Below, piece by piece: positions 39,227 to 48,695 of a stretch of DNA of 64,000 bases (position 1 is the first letter of the stretch; the number at the start of each line of letters is the position of its first letter). The stretch is taken from NCBI GenBank assembly GCA_020831525.1, contig JAFIGH010000001.1, positions 117,191 to 181,190 on the forward strand. The letters run 5' to 3'. This stretch comes from Opitutales bacterium. Lineage in GTDB: Bacteria; Verrucomicrobiota; Verrucomicrobiia; Opitutales; Oceanipulchritudinaceae. The notes under the pieces were generated by a model that was not told the origin of the DNA, searched no databases, and saw only the letters and a list, made by a program, of their open reading frames with translations. The translations under genes were made by a program, and so were the position numbers.

Positions 39227-40774
39227 CTACGCTCCGGGGTCGTGGAATCCTGAGTACGCGATGCCGGAGAGCAGGGCCATGTCGCGGTTCCATGTGGCGA
39301 GATCGTCTTTGTTGAGATCGGCGAGGGAGCAGTGGCCGCAGGCGCGGGCCATGACCTGCATGAGGGTGACGGAAGCGTCGAGGAAGTTGTGCAGCCGTCC
39401 GGCGGCTTTGTCGACATCGAGGCGTTTGCGCAGTTCGGGTTTTTGCGTGGCGATGCCGGCGGGGCAGTTGTTGGTGTTGCACATGCGCGCGGCGACGCAG
39501 CCGATGGCCTGCATGGCGCTGTTGGCGAGGGCGATGCCGTCGGCACCAAGGGCGAGGGCTTTGACGAAGTCGACGGGAATGCGCAGTCCGCCGGTAATGA
39601 TGAGGGTGACGCGTCCGCTTGCGCCCTGCTTGTCGAGGTAGCGGCGGGCGCGGGCGAGGGCGGGAATCGTCGGGACGCTGATGTGGTTGCGGAAGATCTC
39701 CGGCGCCGCACCGGTGCCCCCGCCGCGGCCGTCGAGGATGATGTAGTCGGCGCCGGCGTCGAGGGCGAACTGGATGTCCCTTTCGATGTGGTTGGCGCTC
39801 AGTTTGAAGCCGACGGGAATGCCTCCGGTGATCTCGCGGACGCGGTCGGCGAATTTCTTGAAATCGGCGGGGCTGGCCATGTCTTTGAACGTCGGGGGCG
39901 AGACGGCGGGTTCGCCCTCGGGGAGGCCGCGAACCTCGGAGATCTTGCCGCGGTTCTTGTTGCCGGGCAAGTGGCCGCCGGTACCGGTTTTCGCTCCCTG
40001 GCCGCCTTTGAAGTGGAAGGCCTGCACCTTCGTGAGGAGGTCTTCGCTGTAGCCGAAGCGGGCGCTGGCGAGTTCGTAGAGGTAGCGGCTGTTTGCTTCC
40101 TGTTCTTCCGGCAGCATGCCGCCTTCGCCGGAGCAAATGCCTGTGCCGGCCAGTTCCGCGCCCCTGGCGAGTCCGATCTTCGCTTCCTCGGAGAGTGCGC
40201 CGAAGCTCATGTCGGAGACAAAGAGGGGAATCTTGAGGGCGAGCGGCTTCTTCGCTTCCGGGCCGATGACAAGACCGGTGGCGACGGGCTCATCTTCGAA
40301 GAGCGGCTTGGCGGCCATCTGGGCGACCATGATCTGGATGTCGTCCCAGTGCGGGAGTTCGCCGCGCGGCACGCCCATGGAAACCATGGGACCGTGGTGG
40401 CCCAGCTTTTCAAGGCCCTCCCGCGCGAGCTGGTGGATGAAGGCGACGGTGGGCTCCTCGGGCGTGGGTTCCGCGGGGGGCGCTCCGGAGCCGGACGCTT
40501 CTACGCCGGGTCCCTCCTTGCCGACTTGGTCTTTGCTGAACTTTTTGTGCGTGCCGTCGCAGAAGGGGGCATCGGCGGTGTGCTTGCACTGGCACAGGTA
40601 GGCTTCGCCGTCTTCGTCGGCGACGAAACGCCGGGGTGTGATGCCGGTGCCTTTGTGCGAGCCGTCGCAAAACGGTTGGTCCTTGGACCGACCGCAGGCG
40701 CAGAAGTAGTATTCTTCGCCTTTTTCGAGGTTCACTTTCTTCGGGACATTGTCGGCGATGACAGGATGGCTCAT
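39227..40774 (-). CDS. CDGSH iron-sulfur domains fused to a glutamate synthase-like FMN domain
   Basis: 515 residues from the ATG at 40774; further upstream the frame lacks any family match. Two N-terminal CDGSH (mitoNEET-like) [2Fe-2S] motifs: [16 protein letters not shown] (about 28-43) and [16 protein letters not shown]. From about residue 125 the protein is a glutamate synthase central/FMN domain: [52 protein letters not shown], and the iron-sulfur loop [14 protein letters not shown]. The amidotransferase and N-terminal barrel domains of GltB are absent. Such two-CDGSH-plus-FMN proteins may pass electrons between flavin and cluster. It lies 193 bp upstream of glpK in the same direction and 132 bp downstream of the GH42 gene. 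Confidence 0.88.
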   Translation of the reverse strand: MSHPVIADNVPKKVNLEKGEEYYFCACGRSKDQPFCDGSHKGTGITPRRFVADEDGEAYLCQCKHTADAPFCDGTHKKFSKDQVGKEGPGVEASGSGAPPAEPTPEEPTVAFIHQLAREGLEKLGHHGPMVSMGVPRGELPHWDDIQIMVAQMAAKPLFEDEPVATGLVIGPEAKKPLALKIPLFVSDMSFGALSEEAKIGLARGAELAGTGICSGEGGMLPEEQEANSRYLYELASARFGYSEDLLTKVQAFHFKGGQGAKTGTGGHLPGNKNRGKISEVRGLPEGEPAVSPPTFKDMASPADFKKFADRVREITGGIPVGFKLSANHIERDIQFALDAGADYIILDGRGGGTGAAPEIFRNHISVPTIPALARARRYLDKQGASGRVTLIITGGLRIPVDFVKALALGADGIALANSAMQAIGCVAARMCNTNNCPAGIATQKPELRKRLDVDKAAGRLHNFLDASVTLMQVMARACGHCSLADLNKDDLATWNRDMALLSGIAYSGFHDPGA

Positions 40775-40906
40775 GTTCTTCTCGCGGTTTTGTGGGATTG
40801 GTGTGCGCCCGCAATGGGCCGACGAATGCGCCGAAGTGCGCAGCTGCCGTGGAATCCAACGCAAAGACTTTCCGCGTCCGTGGCAACCGCGGATGTGCGC
40901 CGCGGG

Positions 40907-42973
40907 TCACGTTTCGATGACGGCGACGCCGTGGAGCGGCAGGATGAGCGCGCCGCCTTTGTGCGGTCGGCCGGTGAGGAGGTTTGTGCCTTTTGGCGTG
41001 GAGGGGAGTTCGGCGCGTGCGTCACTTTGGTTGATGAAGAACCAGACGGAACGTTTGCCGTCGGTGCGGCGCACGGCTTCGATTCCGGCGGGGACGTCGG
41101 GCCACGGGCGGCGGAGGGCGGCGTCCCTCGCGAGGCGGGGCAGCGCGGCGCGCATGACGGCGGGAGTGAGGTAGGTGCCGACGGAATACACGCAGCCTTT
41201 TCCTACGTGCCGACGGGTGGCGGCGGGCAGGCCGTCGAGGTGGCGGCCCCGCCAAACGGCGGCGGTTTCGGTGTCGCCGGCGGGTTCGAGGATCTCGTAC
41301 CAATGCGCGGTTTCGACGCGGTCGCCAGCCCATTCGATAACCCGTTGTCGCCCGGAGGCTTCTTTTTGGCGGCCGTATTCAGCGACCTTTGCTCCGGTCC
41401 ATTCCGCAAGATGCGCGGGAGGTGTTTTGGCGACGACGTGATTGTGCGCGTCGCGCGTGGCCGTGCGCGCGCCGATGACGAGGACTCCGCCGCCCTCGAC
41501 CCATTGGCGCAGCCGGTCCGACCACTCTTTGGGGAAGATGACCCAGTGGGGCACGATGTAGAGCCGCACGCCGTCGAGTGCGTCGGCGGGATGCGCGCAG
41601 CCGACGCTGTAGCCGGCTTCGCGGATCTCGCGGTGGATGCCTTCGGCGACGTTCTGTTCGGAAGGCAGGCCCATGGGGTAGGTGAGGTGGGCTTCGCGGG
41701 CGTCGAAGTCGCCGGTCGCGACCGCCGCGTCGAAAGTAACGTGCGTACCCAGAATCCTCTTGCCGACGCGGCGCAGTTCGCGGCCGAGGCGGGCGACTTC
41801 GTCGTAGCGCCGCCGGGGCACGCTGTCGTGGTCGAGCACCCCGCACCAATACATCTCGGCGCCGAAGCGGCATGTGCGCCAGCGGAAGAAAAGGAGGGCG
41901 TCGGCACCGCGCGCGACGGATACGTAGGCGAGCTTGCGTGTTTCGCCGGGTTCGGGGTTTTCGTGGAGGTATGTGTTTTGCCCGCCCGGACCGCACTGGT
42001 GCTCGGGCACCATGAAATTGCCGCGGAAGGACCGCGCACGGTCGCAGTTGAAGGCATGGGCGGCGGCGCGGTCCGCCGGATCGTCCGTGAAAAACGGATA
42101 GATGTCGTAACCTAGGAAATCGAGGTCGTCGGAAAATGCGCCGCGGTAGTCGACGCGGGGCATGATGCCGTTGTGGAAGATGAACCAATCCGGGTTGGCG
42201 GCGCGGAGGATGCGCACCTGGTCGCGCTGGAAGCCGGTCACGACGTCGCTCAGGAAGCGGAAATAATCGAGCTGCTGGGAGGGGTTGACGTAGGTGGGCC
42301 GGTCGGGCACGGGGGTGTCGATTTCATCGAAGCTTCCGTAGGTCTGAGCCCAGAAGGCCGCGCCCCATGCTTTGTTGAGAGAGTCGACCGAGCCATGGTA
42401 GCGCGCGCGCAGCCATTGCTGGAAGGCGGCGCGCACATCGGGCCCGTGGTCGTCGTGGAAGTGGCAGTAAAATTCGTTGTCCGTCTGCCAGCCGACGACA
42501 TGGCGGTTTGCCCGGTAGTGTCCGGCGAGGGCTCGGGTGATCGCGCGGCAGTAGGAGCGGAAGAGCGGATGGGCGTGCGAGGCGTGCTGGCGCGAGCCGT
42601 GGCGGAGAGGCACGCCGCGGTCGTCGCGGCGGAGGATTTCGGGGTGGGCGGCGGTCATCCAGCGCGGCGGGGCGGCGGTGGGCGTGCCGAGGATAACGCG
42701 GATGCCCGCTTTGCCGAGTTCGGCGATGCGCTCGTCGAAGAAGGAGAAGTCATACTGTCCGGGTGCAGGCTCCATGCGGTCCCATGCGAATTCGGCGAGG
42801 CGAACGGTGTTGAACCCGGCCTTTTTCATGCGGCGGATGTCGTCGCGGCGCGTCTCGGTGTCCCAGTGCTCCGGATAATAGCAGGCACCGTAGAGAAATT
42901 CGGCGAGGGGAAGCGGGGTGCGGTGGCAGGCGCGGCTCTTGCCGCGAACAGTGGCGGGCGCGGGATCGTGCAT
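40907..42973 (-). CDS. GH42 beta-galactosidase
   Basis: 688 residues from the ATG at 42973; a much longer open frame exists but only this part is conserved. GH42 signatures: FLYGACYYPEHWDTETRRDDIRRMKKAGFN, FAWDRMEPAPGQYDFSFFD (split here by position), VVGWQTDNEFYCH with the acid/base Glu (TDNE), FHNGIMPR, GYDIYPFF and the region VPEHQCGPG that should hold the nucleophile Glu. A Rossmann/amidotransferase-like trimerisation domain (HWVIFPKEWSDRLRQWVE) and a small beta domain (VAVIET end) follow. No signal peptide is seen, so it probably hydrolyses imported beta-galactosides in the cytoplasm, complementing the secreted GH2 enzyme at 5505. It is divergent from pyrG. Confidence 0.93.
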   Translation of the reverse strand: MHDPAPATVRGKSRACHRTPLPLAEFLYGACYYPEHWDTETRRDDIRRMKKAGFNTVRLAEFAWDRMEPAPGQYDFSFFDERIAELGKAGIRVILGTPTAAPPRWMTAAHPEILRRDDRGVPLRHGSRQHASHAHPLFRSYCRAITRALAGHYRANRHVVGWQTDNEFYCHFHDDHGPDVRAAFQQWLRARYHGSVDSLNKAWGAAFWAQTYGSFDEIDTPVPDRPTYVNPSQQLDYFRFLSDVVTGFQRDQVRILRAANPDWFIFHNGIMPRVDYRGAFSDDLDFLGYDIYPFFTDDPADRAAAHAFNCDRARSFRGNFMVPEHQCGPGGQNTYLHENPEPGETRKLAYVSVARGADALLFFRWRTCRFGAEMYWCGVLDHDSVPRRRYDEVARLGRELRRVGKRILGTHVTFDAAVATGDFDAREAHLTYPMGLPSEQNVAEGIHREIREAGYSVGCAHPADALDGVRLYIVPHWVIFPKEWSDRLRQWVEGGGVLVIGARTATRDAHNHVVAKTPPAHLAEWTGAKVAEYGRQKEASGRQRVIEWAGDRVETAHWYEILEPAGDTETAAVWRGRHLDGLPAATRRHVGKGCVYSVGTYLTPAVMRAALPRLARDAALRRPWPDVPAGIEAVRRTDGKRSVWFFINQSDARAELPSTPKGTNLLTGRPHKGGALILPLHGVAVIET

Positions 42974-43144
42974 GCCCCGAAAGTGCCGAGTGCGGGCGGG
43001 GACGGGCAACGCGAAAGGGAGTTTTGTCGTAAACCCGCTTTTTGCCGAAGTTTGCCGTTGCCAGAGAGCGGCGGGGCTGGAATGGGTTGAGGCCCGTAGG
43101 CGGGTACTCCCCATTCCGGGGCGGCGCGCTGCACTGCACGAGCA

Positions 43145-44749
43145 ATGATCAAACATATCTTTATAACGGGCGGGGTGGTTTCCTCGCTGGGCAAGGGCCT
43201 CACGGCGGCGGCGCTCGGCGCCCTCCTCGAACAGCGCGGCCTGCGGGTGAAGCTGCAGAAGTTCGATCCCTACCTCAACGTCGACCCCGGGACGATGAAT
43301 CCCTTCCAGCACGGCGAGGTGTATGTCCTCGACGACGGGTCGGAGACGGACCTCGACCTCGGGCACTACGAGCGCTTCACGAGCGGCGCGCTCAGCCGCA
43401 ACAACAACCTTACCTCGGGGCAGATCTACGACACGATCATCCGCAAGGAGCGGCGCGGCGACTTCCTCGGGCAGACCATCCAGGTCATCCCCCACGTGAC
43501 GAACGAAATCAAGAGCCGCTTCGAGGCGGACGCAGACGGTGTCGACATCATCATTACGGAGATCGGCGGGACGGTCGGGGACATCGAAGGGCTGCCGTTT
43601 CTGGAGGCGATGCGCCAATTTTCTCTCGAAAAGGGCAAGGAAAACGTGGTCTTCGTCCACGTCACCCTCATTCCGTACCTTGCGGCGGCGGGCGAGCTGA
43701 AGACCAAGCCCTCGCAACAGTCCGTTGCCAAGCTGCGCGAAATCGGCATTTCGCCGGACATGCTGGTCTGCCGCACGGAGCATCCGCTCCCGCGCGAGCT
43801 GAGGCAAAAGTTGAGCCTCTTTTGCAACGTGCCGGTGAAGGCCGTCATCGAGGAGCGCGATGTCGAGACCTCCATTTACGAGGTGCCGCTCATGCTTGAG
43901 AACGAGGGGCTCGACGAACTCGTCCTCAAGCACCTGCGCATTGAGAAGCCGCAGCTCGAAAACGGGTGGGACGAAGTGGTGCGTATTCTCAAATACCCGA
44001 AACACCGCGTCGATGTCGCCGTTGTCGGAAAATACATCGAACTGCAGGACGCCTACAAGAGCGTCTACGAAAGCCTTACACACGGAGGCATCGCCAACGA
44101 CTGCGTTGTTACCATCCACCGCGTCGACTCGGAAAAGCTGGAGGAGCAGGGGCGCTACGACCGTTTGAAGGAGTTCGACGGAATTCTCGTGCCGGGAGGC
44201 TTCGGTTCACGTGGCATCGAGGGGAAGATCCGGACCGTGCGGGTGGCGCGCGAGGAGGGGATTCCCTACTACGGTCTTTGCCTCGGCATGCAGGTGGCGG
44301 TCATCGAATTCGCGCGCGGTGTGGCCGGGCTTGGCGGGGCCAACAGCACGGAGTTTGATGCGGCCACGCCGCATCCGGTTATCGATCTCATGGAGGACCA
44401 GAAGGACCTCGCCGACAAGGGCGCGACCATGCGCCTCGGTGCCTACGACTGCGCCCTGCCCGAGGGCACGCGCGCGCGGGAGGCCTACGGCTGTGAAATG
44501 GTTTCCGAGCGGCACCGGCACCGCTACGAATTCAACAACAAGTTCCGCGAGCGCCTTGTCGAAGCAGGACTGCGCATAGGCGGGATCAACCCCGGCCGCG
44601 ACCTCGTCGAGATCATCGAGATTCCGGACCATCCGTGGTTTGTCGCCGTGCAGTTCCACCCCGAATTCAAGAGCAAGCCGCGGCAGGCCCACCCGCTCTT
44701 CGCCGCCTTCATCCGCGCTGCCATCGAGCGCCGCAACAAAGGAGGCTGA
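43145..44749 (+). CDS. pyrG: CTP synthase
   Basis: 534 residues, typical length. It converts UTP, ATP and glutamine to CTP. Synthetase part: [20 protein letters not shown] (P-loop-like), [23 protein letters not shown]-type Asp/Glu-rich [20 protein letters not shown], and [18 protein letters not shown]-terminal class I glutaminase: [32 protein letters not shown] with the nucleophile Cys, and the His-Glu pair in [13 protein letters not shown]. It is followed 6 bp later by kdsB; both use or make CTP, since KdsB consumes CTP in lipopolysaccharide synthesis. Confidence 0.98.
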   Translation: MIKHIFITGGVVSSLGKGLTAAALGALLEQRGLRVKLQKFDPYLNVDPGTMNPFQHGEVYVLDDGSETDLDLGHYERFTSGALSRNNNLTSGQIYDTIIRKERRGDFLGQTIQVIPHVTNEIKSRFEADADGVDIIITEIGGTVGDIEGLPFLEAMRQFSLEKGKENVVFVHVTLIPYLAAAGELKTKPSQQSVAKLREIGISPDMLVCRTEHPLPRELRQKLSLFCNVPVKAVIEERDVETSIYEVPLMLENEGLDELVLKHLRIEKPQLENGWDEVVRILKYPKHRVDVAVVGKYIELQDAYKSVYESLTHGGIANDCVVTIHRVDSEKLEEQGRYDRLKEFDGILVPGGFGSRGIEGKIRTVRVAREEGIPYYGLCLGMQVAVIEFARGVAGLGGANSTEFDAATPHPVIDLMEDQKDLADKGATMRLGAYDCALPEGTRAREAYGCEMVSERHRHRYEFNNKFRERLVEAGLRIGGINPGRDLVEIIEIPDHPWFVAVQFHPEFKSKPRQAHPLFAAFIRAAIERRNKGG

Positions 44750-44755
44750 CCCGTC

Positions 44756-45511
44756 ATGCCCGCCAAGACCGCCATCGTTGTCCCCGGGCGCCTCGCCTCC
44801 ACCCGCTTTCCCGAGAAACTTCTGCATAAGATCGAAGGCAAACCGCTCGTTCTCTGGACGGCGGAGCGCATCCGCGCGGAGGCTCCCGAGTTTGCGCTCT
44901 ATTTCGCCGTGGACGACGAACGCCTTGCCTCGGTCCTGCGCAATTCGGGTTTCGAGACCATCCTCACCGCCGTCGACCACCCCAGCGGCACCGACCGCAT
45001 CGCCGAGGCCAACCGCTCCATCGGGGCCGATGTTGTCGTCAACGTGCAGGGCGACGAACCGCTCGTCAGCGGCGAACAAATCCGCACCCTCGCCGCTCTT
45101 GTCACGGGCGATACCGCCATGGGCACGCTCGCCCGGCCCTTCCGCGGTGAGGCCGAACTGCGCGATCCCAACCGCGTCAAGGTGGTTCTCGACGGGCAGG
45201 GCCGCGCACTCTACTTCTCCCGCTCGCCCATCCCGTACTTCCGGGACACACGCGGGGCCTTCGAGGGCGCGGGCATGCACCCGTTTCATCCGCTCCTCCA
45301 CCTCGGGCTCTACGCCTACCGCGCCGATCTTCTCGAAAACTTCGCCTCGTGGGCGCCCACGCCCCTCGAACTCTCCGAACGCCTCGAAATGCTGCGCGTC
45401 CTCGAACACGGGCACTGCATTGCCGTCGGCCTCACGGAGGCCCCCATGATCGCCGTCGACACCCCCGAGGACGCCGCCGCCTTCGAGAGCTACCTCCGCG
45501 CCCAGGCCTGA
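44756..45511 (+). CDS. kdsB: 3-deoxy-manno-octulosonate cytidylyltransferase
   Basis: 251 residues, start ATG 44756. It activates Kdo as CMP-Kdo for lipopolysaccharide inner-core assembly. Diagnostic stretches: the CTP loop AIVVPGRLASTRFPEKLLHKI, AVDHPSGTDRIAEANRS, VVVNVQGDEPLV (QGD catalytic Asp), RDPNRVKVVLD, LYFSRSPIPYFRD and LHLGLYAYRADLLENFASW, with a Glu-rich C-terminal EAPMIAVDTPEDAAAFE. The pairing with pyrG indicates local CTP supply, and it implies a Gram-negative LPS-bearing cell. Confidence 0.96.
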   Translation: MPAKTAIVVPGRLASTRFPEKLLHKIEGKPLVLWTAERIRAEAPEFALYFAVDDERLASVLRNSGFETILTAVDHPSGTDRIAEANRSIGADVVVNVQGDEPLVSGEQIRTLAALVTGDTAMGTLARPFRGEAELRDPNRVKVVLDGQGRALYFSRSPIPYFRDTRGAFEGAGMHPFHPLLHLGLYAYRADLLENFASWAPTPLELSERLEMLRVLEHGHCIAVGLTEAPMIAVDTPEDAAAFESYLRAQA

Positions 45512-45538
45512 ACGGTAAGCTCCGAGTTGCAACCGTTT

Positions 45539-45556
45539 GCCGGATCAACATCCGGC
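45539..45556. terminator. Hairpin between convergent kdsB and bifunctional nuclease genes
   Basis: GCCGGAT (45539-45545) and ATCCGGC (45550-45556) form a perfect 7-bp stem with a CAAC tetraloop in the convergent gap. It is not followed by a T-run on either strand, so it is at best a weak bidirectional terminator. Confidence 0.35.
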
Positions 45557-45605
45557 GCACAGAGGAGCTTGCCGCGCGGAACGACAGCGCCGCCTTGATC
45601 TGCCT

Positions 45606-46049
45606 TTACTCCTGCTCTTTGAGGATGCGCTGGAGGAGTTCGCTCATGTCCTCCTCCGCGTCGAGGACCTTCTGGCTGCAGAAAATGGGACGTTCTTCGT
45701 GGAGGGCGAGAGCGATGGCGTCGCTCGGACGGGAATCGATTTCCACGATCTTCGAGCCCAACTCGTTTTCCATCTTGAGAATGATACGCGCGAAGAAGGT
45801 GCGGTCGACGACGTCGTTGATGACAATGCGCTGGAGTTCGACGCCGAAACCTTTGAAGATGTGCGCAATGAGGTCGTGCGTCATGGGGCGCTCCCGCTGC
45901 ACCCCGTTGATGATCATGGAGATGGTGTTGCCGATCTGCGGATCCACGTAGATGATGAACGTCTTTTCCTCGGGACCGAGAAAAAGCGCACACCCGTTGG
46001 ACGTCGGCATGACGCCCTTGATCGCGACTTTCACCACAGCACTCTTCAT
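45606..46049 (-). CDS. Bifunctional nuclease family protein (BFN/DUF151)
   Basis: 147 residues from the ATG at 46049; the extra upstream open frame is not conserved. Family pattern: IKGVMPTSNGCALFLGPEEKTFIIYVDPQIGN (Phe-Ile-Tyr-Val core), RPMTHDLIAHIFKGFGVELQRIVINDVVDRTFFARI, and EIDSRPSDAIALALHEERPIF, the DARPSDALALA-type signature. BFN/DUF151 proteins are about 135-165 residues and were described as bifunctional nucleases in plants; bacterial roles are unclear. It is the last gene of the minus-strand run carboxypeptidase-cyclophilin-exosortase-BFN, though gaps of 118 and 95 bp make a single transcript uncertain. Confidence 0.88.
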   Translation of the reverse strand: MKSAVVKVAIKGVMPTSNGCALFLGPEEKTFIIYVDPQIGNTISMIINGVQRERPMTHDLIAHIFKGFGVELQRIVINDVVDRTFFARIILKMENELGSKIVEIDSRPSDAIALALHEERPIFCSQKVLDAEEDMSELLQRILKEQE

Positions 46050-46167
46050 ACGTGGATAACATGCCCCTCCGATGTGCTTCCCGCAAGCCCTGTCATGGGA
46101 ATTCTCCCTATGCTGCGCGGAGGGGCGGTGGGTTGAGATAAGGGATTGAGAAAGTGTGGTTCCGGCG

Positions 46168-47064
46168 TCAGGCGGGCGCGGCGGCGGGCGGTTGCACGGT
46201 GCCCGCACCCGGGTCGCGCCCGAATCCGCTGATCATCCACCAGAGGAAGAGCAGGCAGCCGTAGTAGGTGATGACGCCCACGATCTCGTGCATGACATAG
46301 TAATTGTCGAGCCCGACGACGGGGGCGAGGTAGACAATGACGATAATGCGCAGGTAGTTGAAGACGATCCCGCTGACGGCGGCGGCGGCGAGGAGGAGTG
46401 CCTTGTCGAAGAGGGCGACCTTCTTGAAGAGGACGAGGAGGAGGGTTAGGAGGAGGGAGGCGGTGAGAACGCCGAAGCCATTGCACTCGGCGGCGACGTG
46501 GAAAGGGTGGTCGTTGGCGAAGAGAAGGAGCATGGGGCCTTCTCCGCGGTCTGGGGCGAGGGCGAGTTCCGCGTCCTTGCCGAACCACCCGAGGATACGG
46601 GCCGAGCCCTGTGCGGCGAGCGTCCGCATTGGCCAGTCGAGGAGAGGGAGGAGCAGTGCCATGAGGACGTAGAGGCTGAAGGCGCCGAGGAGGGCGGCGG
46701 TGAACCGAGCGATACCGGTGCCGAAGATGTAGACAAGGGCTGAGGCAAGGGCGAGGACGAAGCCCGGCAGGACGAGGACGCTCGCCCCCGTGAGTGTGGC
46801 AGCGATGGCCAGCAGGAGTGCGCCGAGAAGAAGCAAGCCGGCACCTCGCCCGAAGTTAAATACTGCGCGCAGGCCGATACGTTTTTCGTAGATGAGGACG
46901 CCGAGTGCGAAGACAAGGACGGCGAACGCGTGGAGGAGTTGTTCTTCCGTGGTCGTGCGCCGCCACAGCCACGAGATGACGGGCAGAAAAACTGCCGCGG
47001 CGAGCGCGTAGAGGGCGATTGGAATGGCTTCCCGGCGGAGGATGGCGAGCGTCTTGTCGATCAT
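46168..47064 (-). CDS. Exosortase/archaeosortase-family membrane protease
   Basis: 298 residues from the ATG at 47064, with about 8 membrane helices. The exosortase catalytic triad is present: Cys in AECNGFGVL, Arg in VFNYLRIIVIVYLA and His in YYVMHEIVGVITYYG. These enzymes cleave and anchor or transfer C-terminal sorting signals (such as PEP-CTERM) of exported proteins. No canonical PEP-CTERM tail is seen on any protein in this window. It lies directly downstream of the secreted cyclophilin gene, whose product ends in an aromatic-rich module plus acidic tail. That neighbour might be a substrate or helper, which is inference. Confidence 0.88.
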   Translation of the reverse strand: MIDKTLAILRREAIPIALYALAAAVFLPVISWLWRRTTTEEQLLHAFAVLVFALGVLIYEKRIGLRAVFNFGRGAGLLLLGALLLAIAATLTGASVLVLPGFVLALASALVYIFGTGIARFTAALLGAFSLYVLMALLLPLLDWPMRTLAAQGSARILGWFGKDAELALAPDRGEGPMLLLFANDHPFHVAAECNGFGVLTASLLLTLLLVLFKKVALFDKALLLAAAAVSGIVFNYLRIIVIVYLAPVVGLDNYYVMHEIVGVITYYGCLLFLWWMISGFGRDPGAGTVQPPAAAPA

Positions 47065-47159
47065 TGTCCGGAAGGTCGGAGGGCGGACGGGTTCGGCTAT
47101 TCCCCGGGAAGATGTTTGGCCGGGTGGGTGGCGTAGCTGCAGCCCCGGCTGGCCGGGCG

Positions 47160-48671
47160 TCACAGGTCGTTACCGATCACCCATTCGCCGGGCTCGATCT
47201 CTTCGTCGTCCTCGTCGACGACGGGGAAGCGGTAGAACCAGCGGTCGTCGAAATCGGGGTTTTCGGGATCGTATCCGGTGCCGCTGCCGGCCGCGTAAAA
47301 GAGCCACTCGTCGAGACGGTGGATGTAGAAATAGTTCACGCGGGCCGGTCGCGTGAAGATCCAGCTTTGGAGGCGCGGATCATAGAAATGGTAGCGCTGT
47401 TGCTGCGCCTCCGTGGCAGCAAAAAGGAAGTGGTGGTGCGGATGAAAGATCCACGGAAATTCGCGTCCATCGAACTCACCGAGAAAACCGACCGCGTAGG
47501 TGTGGCCGGGTGAAACCGTGACGGCCTGCCCGCTGAAGTACTGCCGTACACGCGGGTCTTCGGAGAACAGCTCGAGCGGGAAGGTCAGGGCTTGGTCGCC
47601 GAAGGTGCCGGTGACTTCAATCACAAGCTGTCCAGTGTCGAGATTGTCGACAAGAAGGCGGGTGCCGTCGAAACGGATGTCAAAGGAGTCCACGTCGGCT
47701 ACGACGGGATCTTCCTCCGTGCCGAGGACGGGCTCCCAGCTGTATTCGATGCCGTCGGGATTCCCCTCGTTCACGGAGATGGTATCGAAGGACACAAAGG
47801 CGTTTAGCTGTGTCGTGTAGTCAGGCACGTTGAAGGGCAGTGTGATGGGCGTGTCCTCGAAGACCGCGAAGGAGCCGCCGAGGTTGCCAAGGTTGAACCG
47901 CGAGATATCGTTGATTTCGCGCAGCACATCGAGACCTTCGGGGGTGATTTCACCGAAGGCGGCGTATGCGTTATTCAATTGGGGTATGTGGATGTTCGAA
48001 TTGTCGCGGATATTGAAGAACCACTGGTTGGTTGCGTTGCCGCCGGCGGGGCGTGCCATGGCGATCGTGCCGGCGGTGTTTGGTCGTTCGAACTCCATGG
48101 GAATCGGGCTGATGGCCTGCACCCGCCAGAGCGGCGCCTCCGTGTTGTCCTCCGGACGGGAGAACCGGAAGCCGCCCGCCTGCACCACATACGCCTGCGG
48201 ACTGCGGTGCACGATTGTGCGGTTGTATTCACCGCGGTGCGCATAAGTCATGAAGTTGGCGACCGTCAGCGGGGCGTCGCCGGGAAAGAGTCGCACTTCA
48301 AAGGCGAAGTCGCGGTAGACGAAATCGTCCGCCGATTCGAGGTCGAAGATGCTGCTGTAGGGCTCGCCGGACTGTGTCTTGAAGGTCTGAAGGACGCGAA
48401 AGTTGCCTTGGCCAAGGTCCACGGGACGGCGTTCGTCGGGCTCGGGCAAGGAAATCGTGAAGGTGGCTGTCGGTCCTGGCTCGGGATAGCGCTGGAAGAT
48501 CTCGCGCATGTCCTTGGAAAAGGCCGCGGATTGGCCTTCGGCGAAGCCGGGGCCGCGCGAGTCGAGCACCCGGAAGGGGAGGTATTTTGTCTGCGTAAGT
48601 ACCTCGGCGGATGCGGTGGCGGCGAGTGAAACAAGCGCGCCCAGCGCGAACATGGGTGTTCGTCGGAACAT
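47160..48671 (-). CDS. Secreted cyclophilin-type peptidyl-prolyl isomerase with Trp/Tyr-rich tail
   Basis: 503 residues with a signal peptide (MFALGALVSLAATASA). Residues about 110-260 are cyclophilin-like: DAPLTVANFMTYAHRGEYN, IVHRSPQAYVVQAGGF, NTAGTIAMARPAG, NQWFFNIRDNS and AAFGEITPEGLDVLREI, though the usual catalytic Arg-Phe-Gly order (RVI..F.iQgG) is loosely kept. After a beta-sandwich middle comes an aromatic C-terminal module: EFPWIFHPHHHFLF, RYHFYDPRLQSWIF, NYFYIHRLDEWLFYAAGSG and DRWFYRF, followed by an acidic end. The module resembles those at 5101-5397 and 22530-22830. It likely assists folding of exported proteins in the periplasm. The exosortase gene follows. Confidence 0.85.
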   Translation of the reverse strand: MFRRTPMFALGALVSLAATASAEVLTQTKYLPFRVLDSRGPGFAEGQSAAFSKDMREIFQRYPEPGPTATFTISLPEPDERRPVDLGQGNFRVLQTFKTQSGEPYSSIFDLESADDFVYRDFAFEVRLFPGDAPLTVANFMTYAHRGEYNRTIVHRSPQAYVVQAGGFRFSRPEDNTEAPLWRVQAISPIPMEFERPNTAGTIAMARPAGGNATNQWFFNIRDNSNIHIPQLNNAYAAFGEITPEGLDVLREINDISRFNLGNLGGSFAVFEDTPITLPFNVPDYTTQLNAFVSFDTISVNEGNPDGIEYSWEPVLGTEEDPVVADVDSFDIRFDGTRLLVDNLDTGQLVIEVTGTFGDQALTFPLELFSEDPRVRQYFSGQAVTVSPGHTYAVGFLGEFDGREFPWIFHPHHHFLFAATEAQQQRYHFYDPRLQSWIFTRPARVNYFYIHRLDEWLFYAAGSGTGYDPENPDFDDRWFYRFPVVDEDDEEIEPGEWVIGNDL

Positions 48672-48695
48672 GGCGGGAAATCTAAACCGCCCGCC

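Noticed and set aside
40907..44119. Very long minus-strand open frame across GH42 and antisense to pyrG
   Set aside because: The part beyond 42973 is antisense to a complete pyrG and has no family similarity; GC-rich third codon positions keep the opposite strand open.
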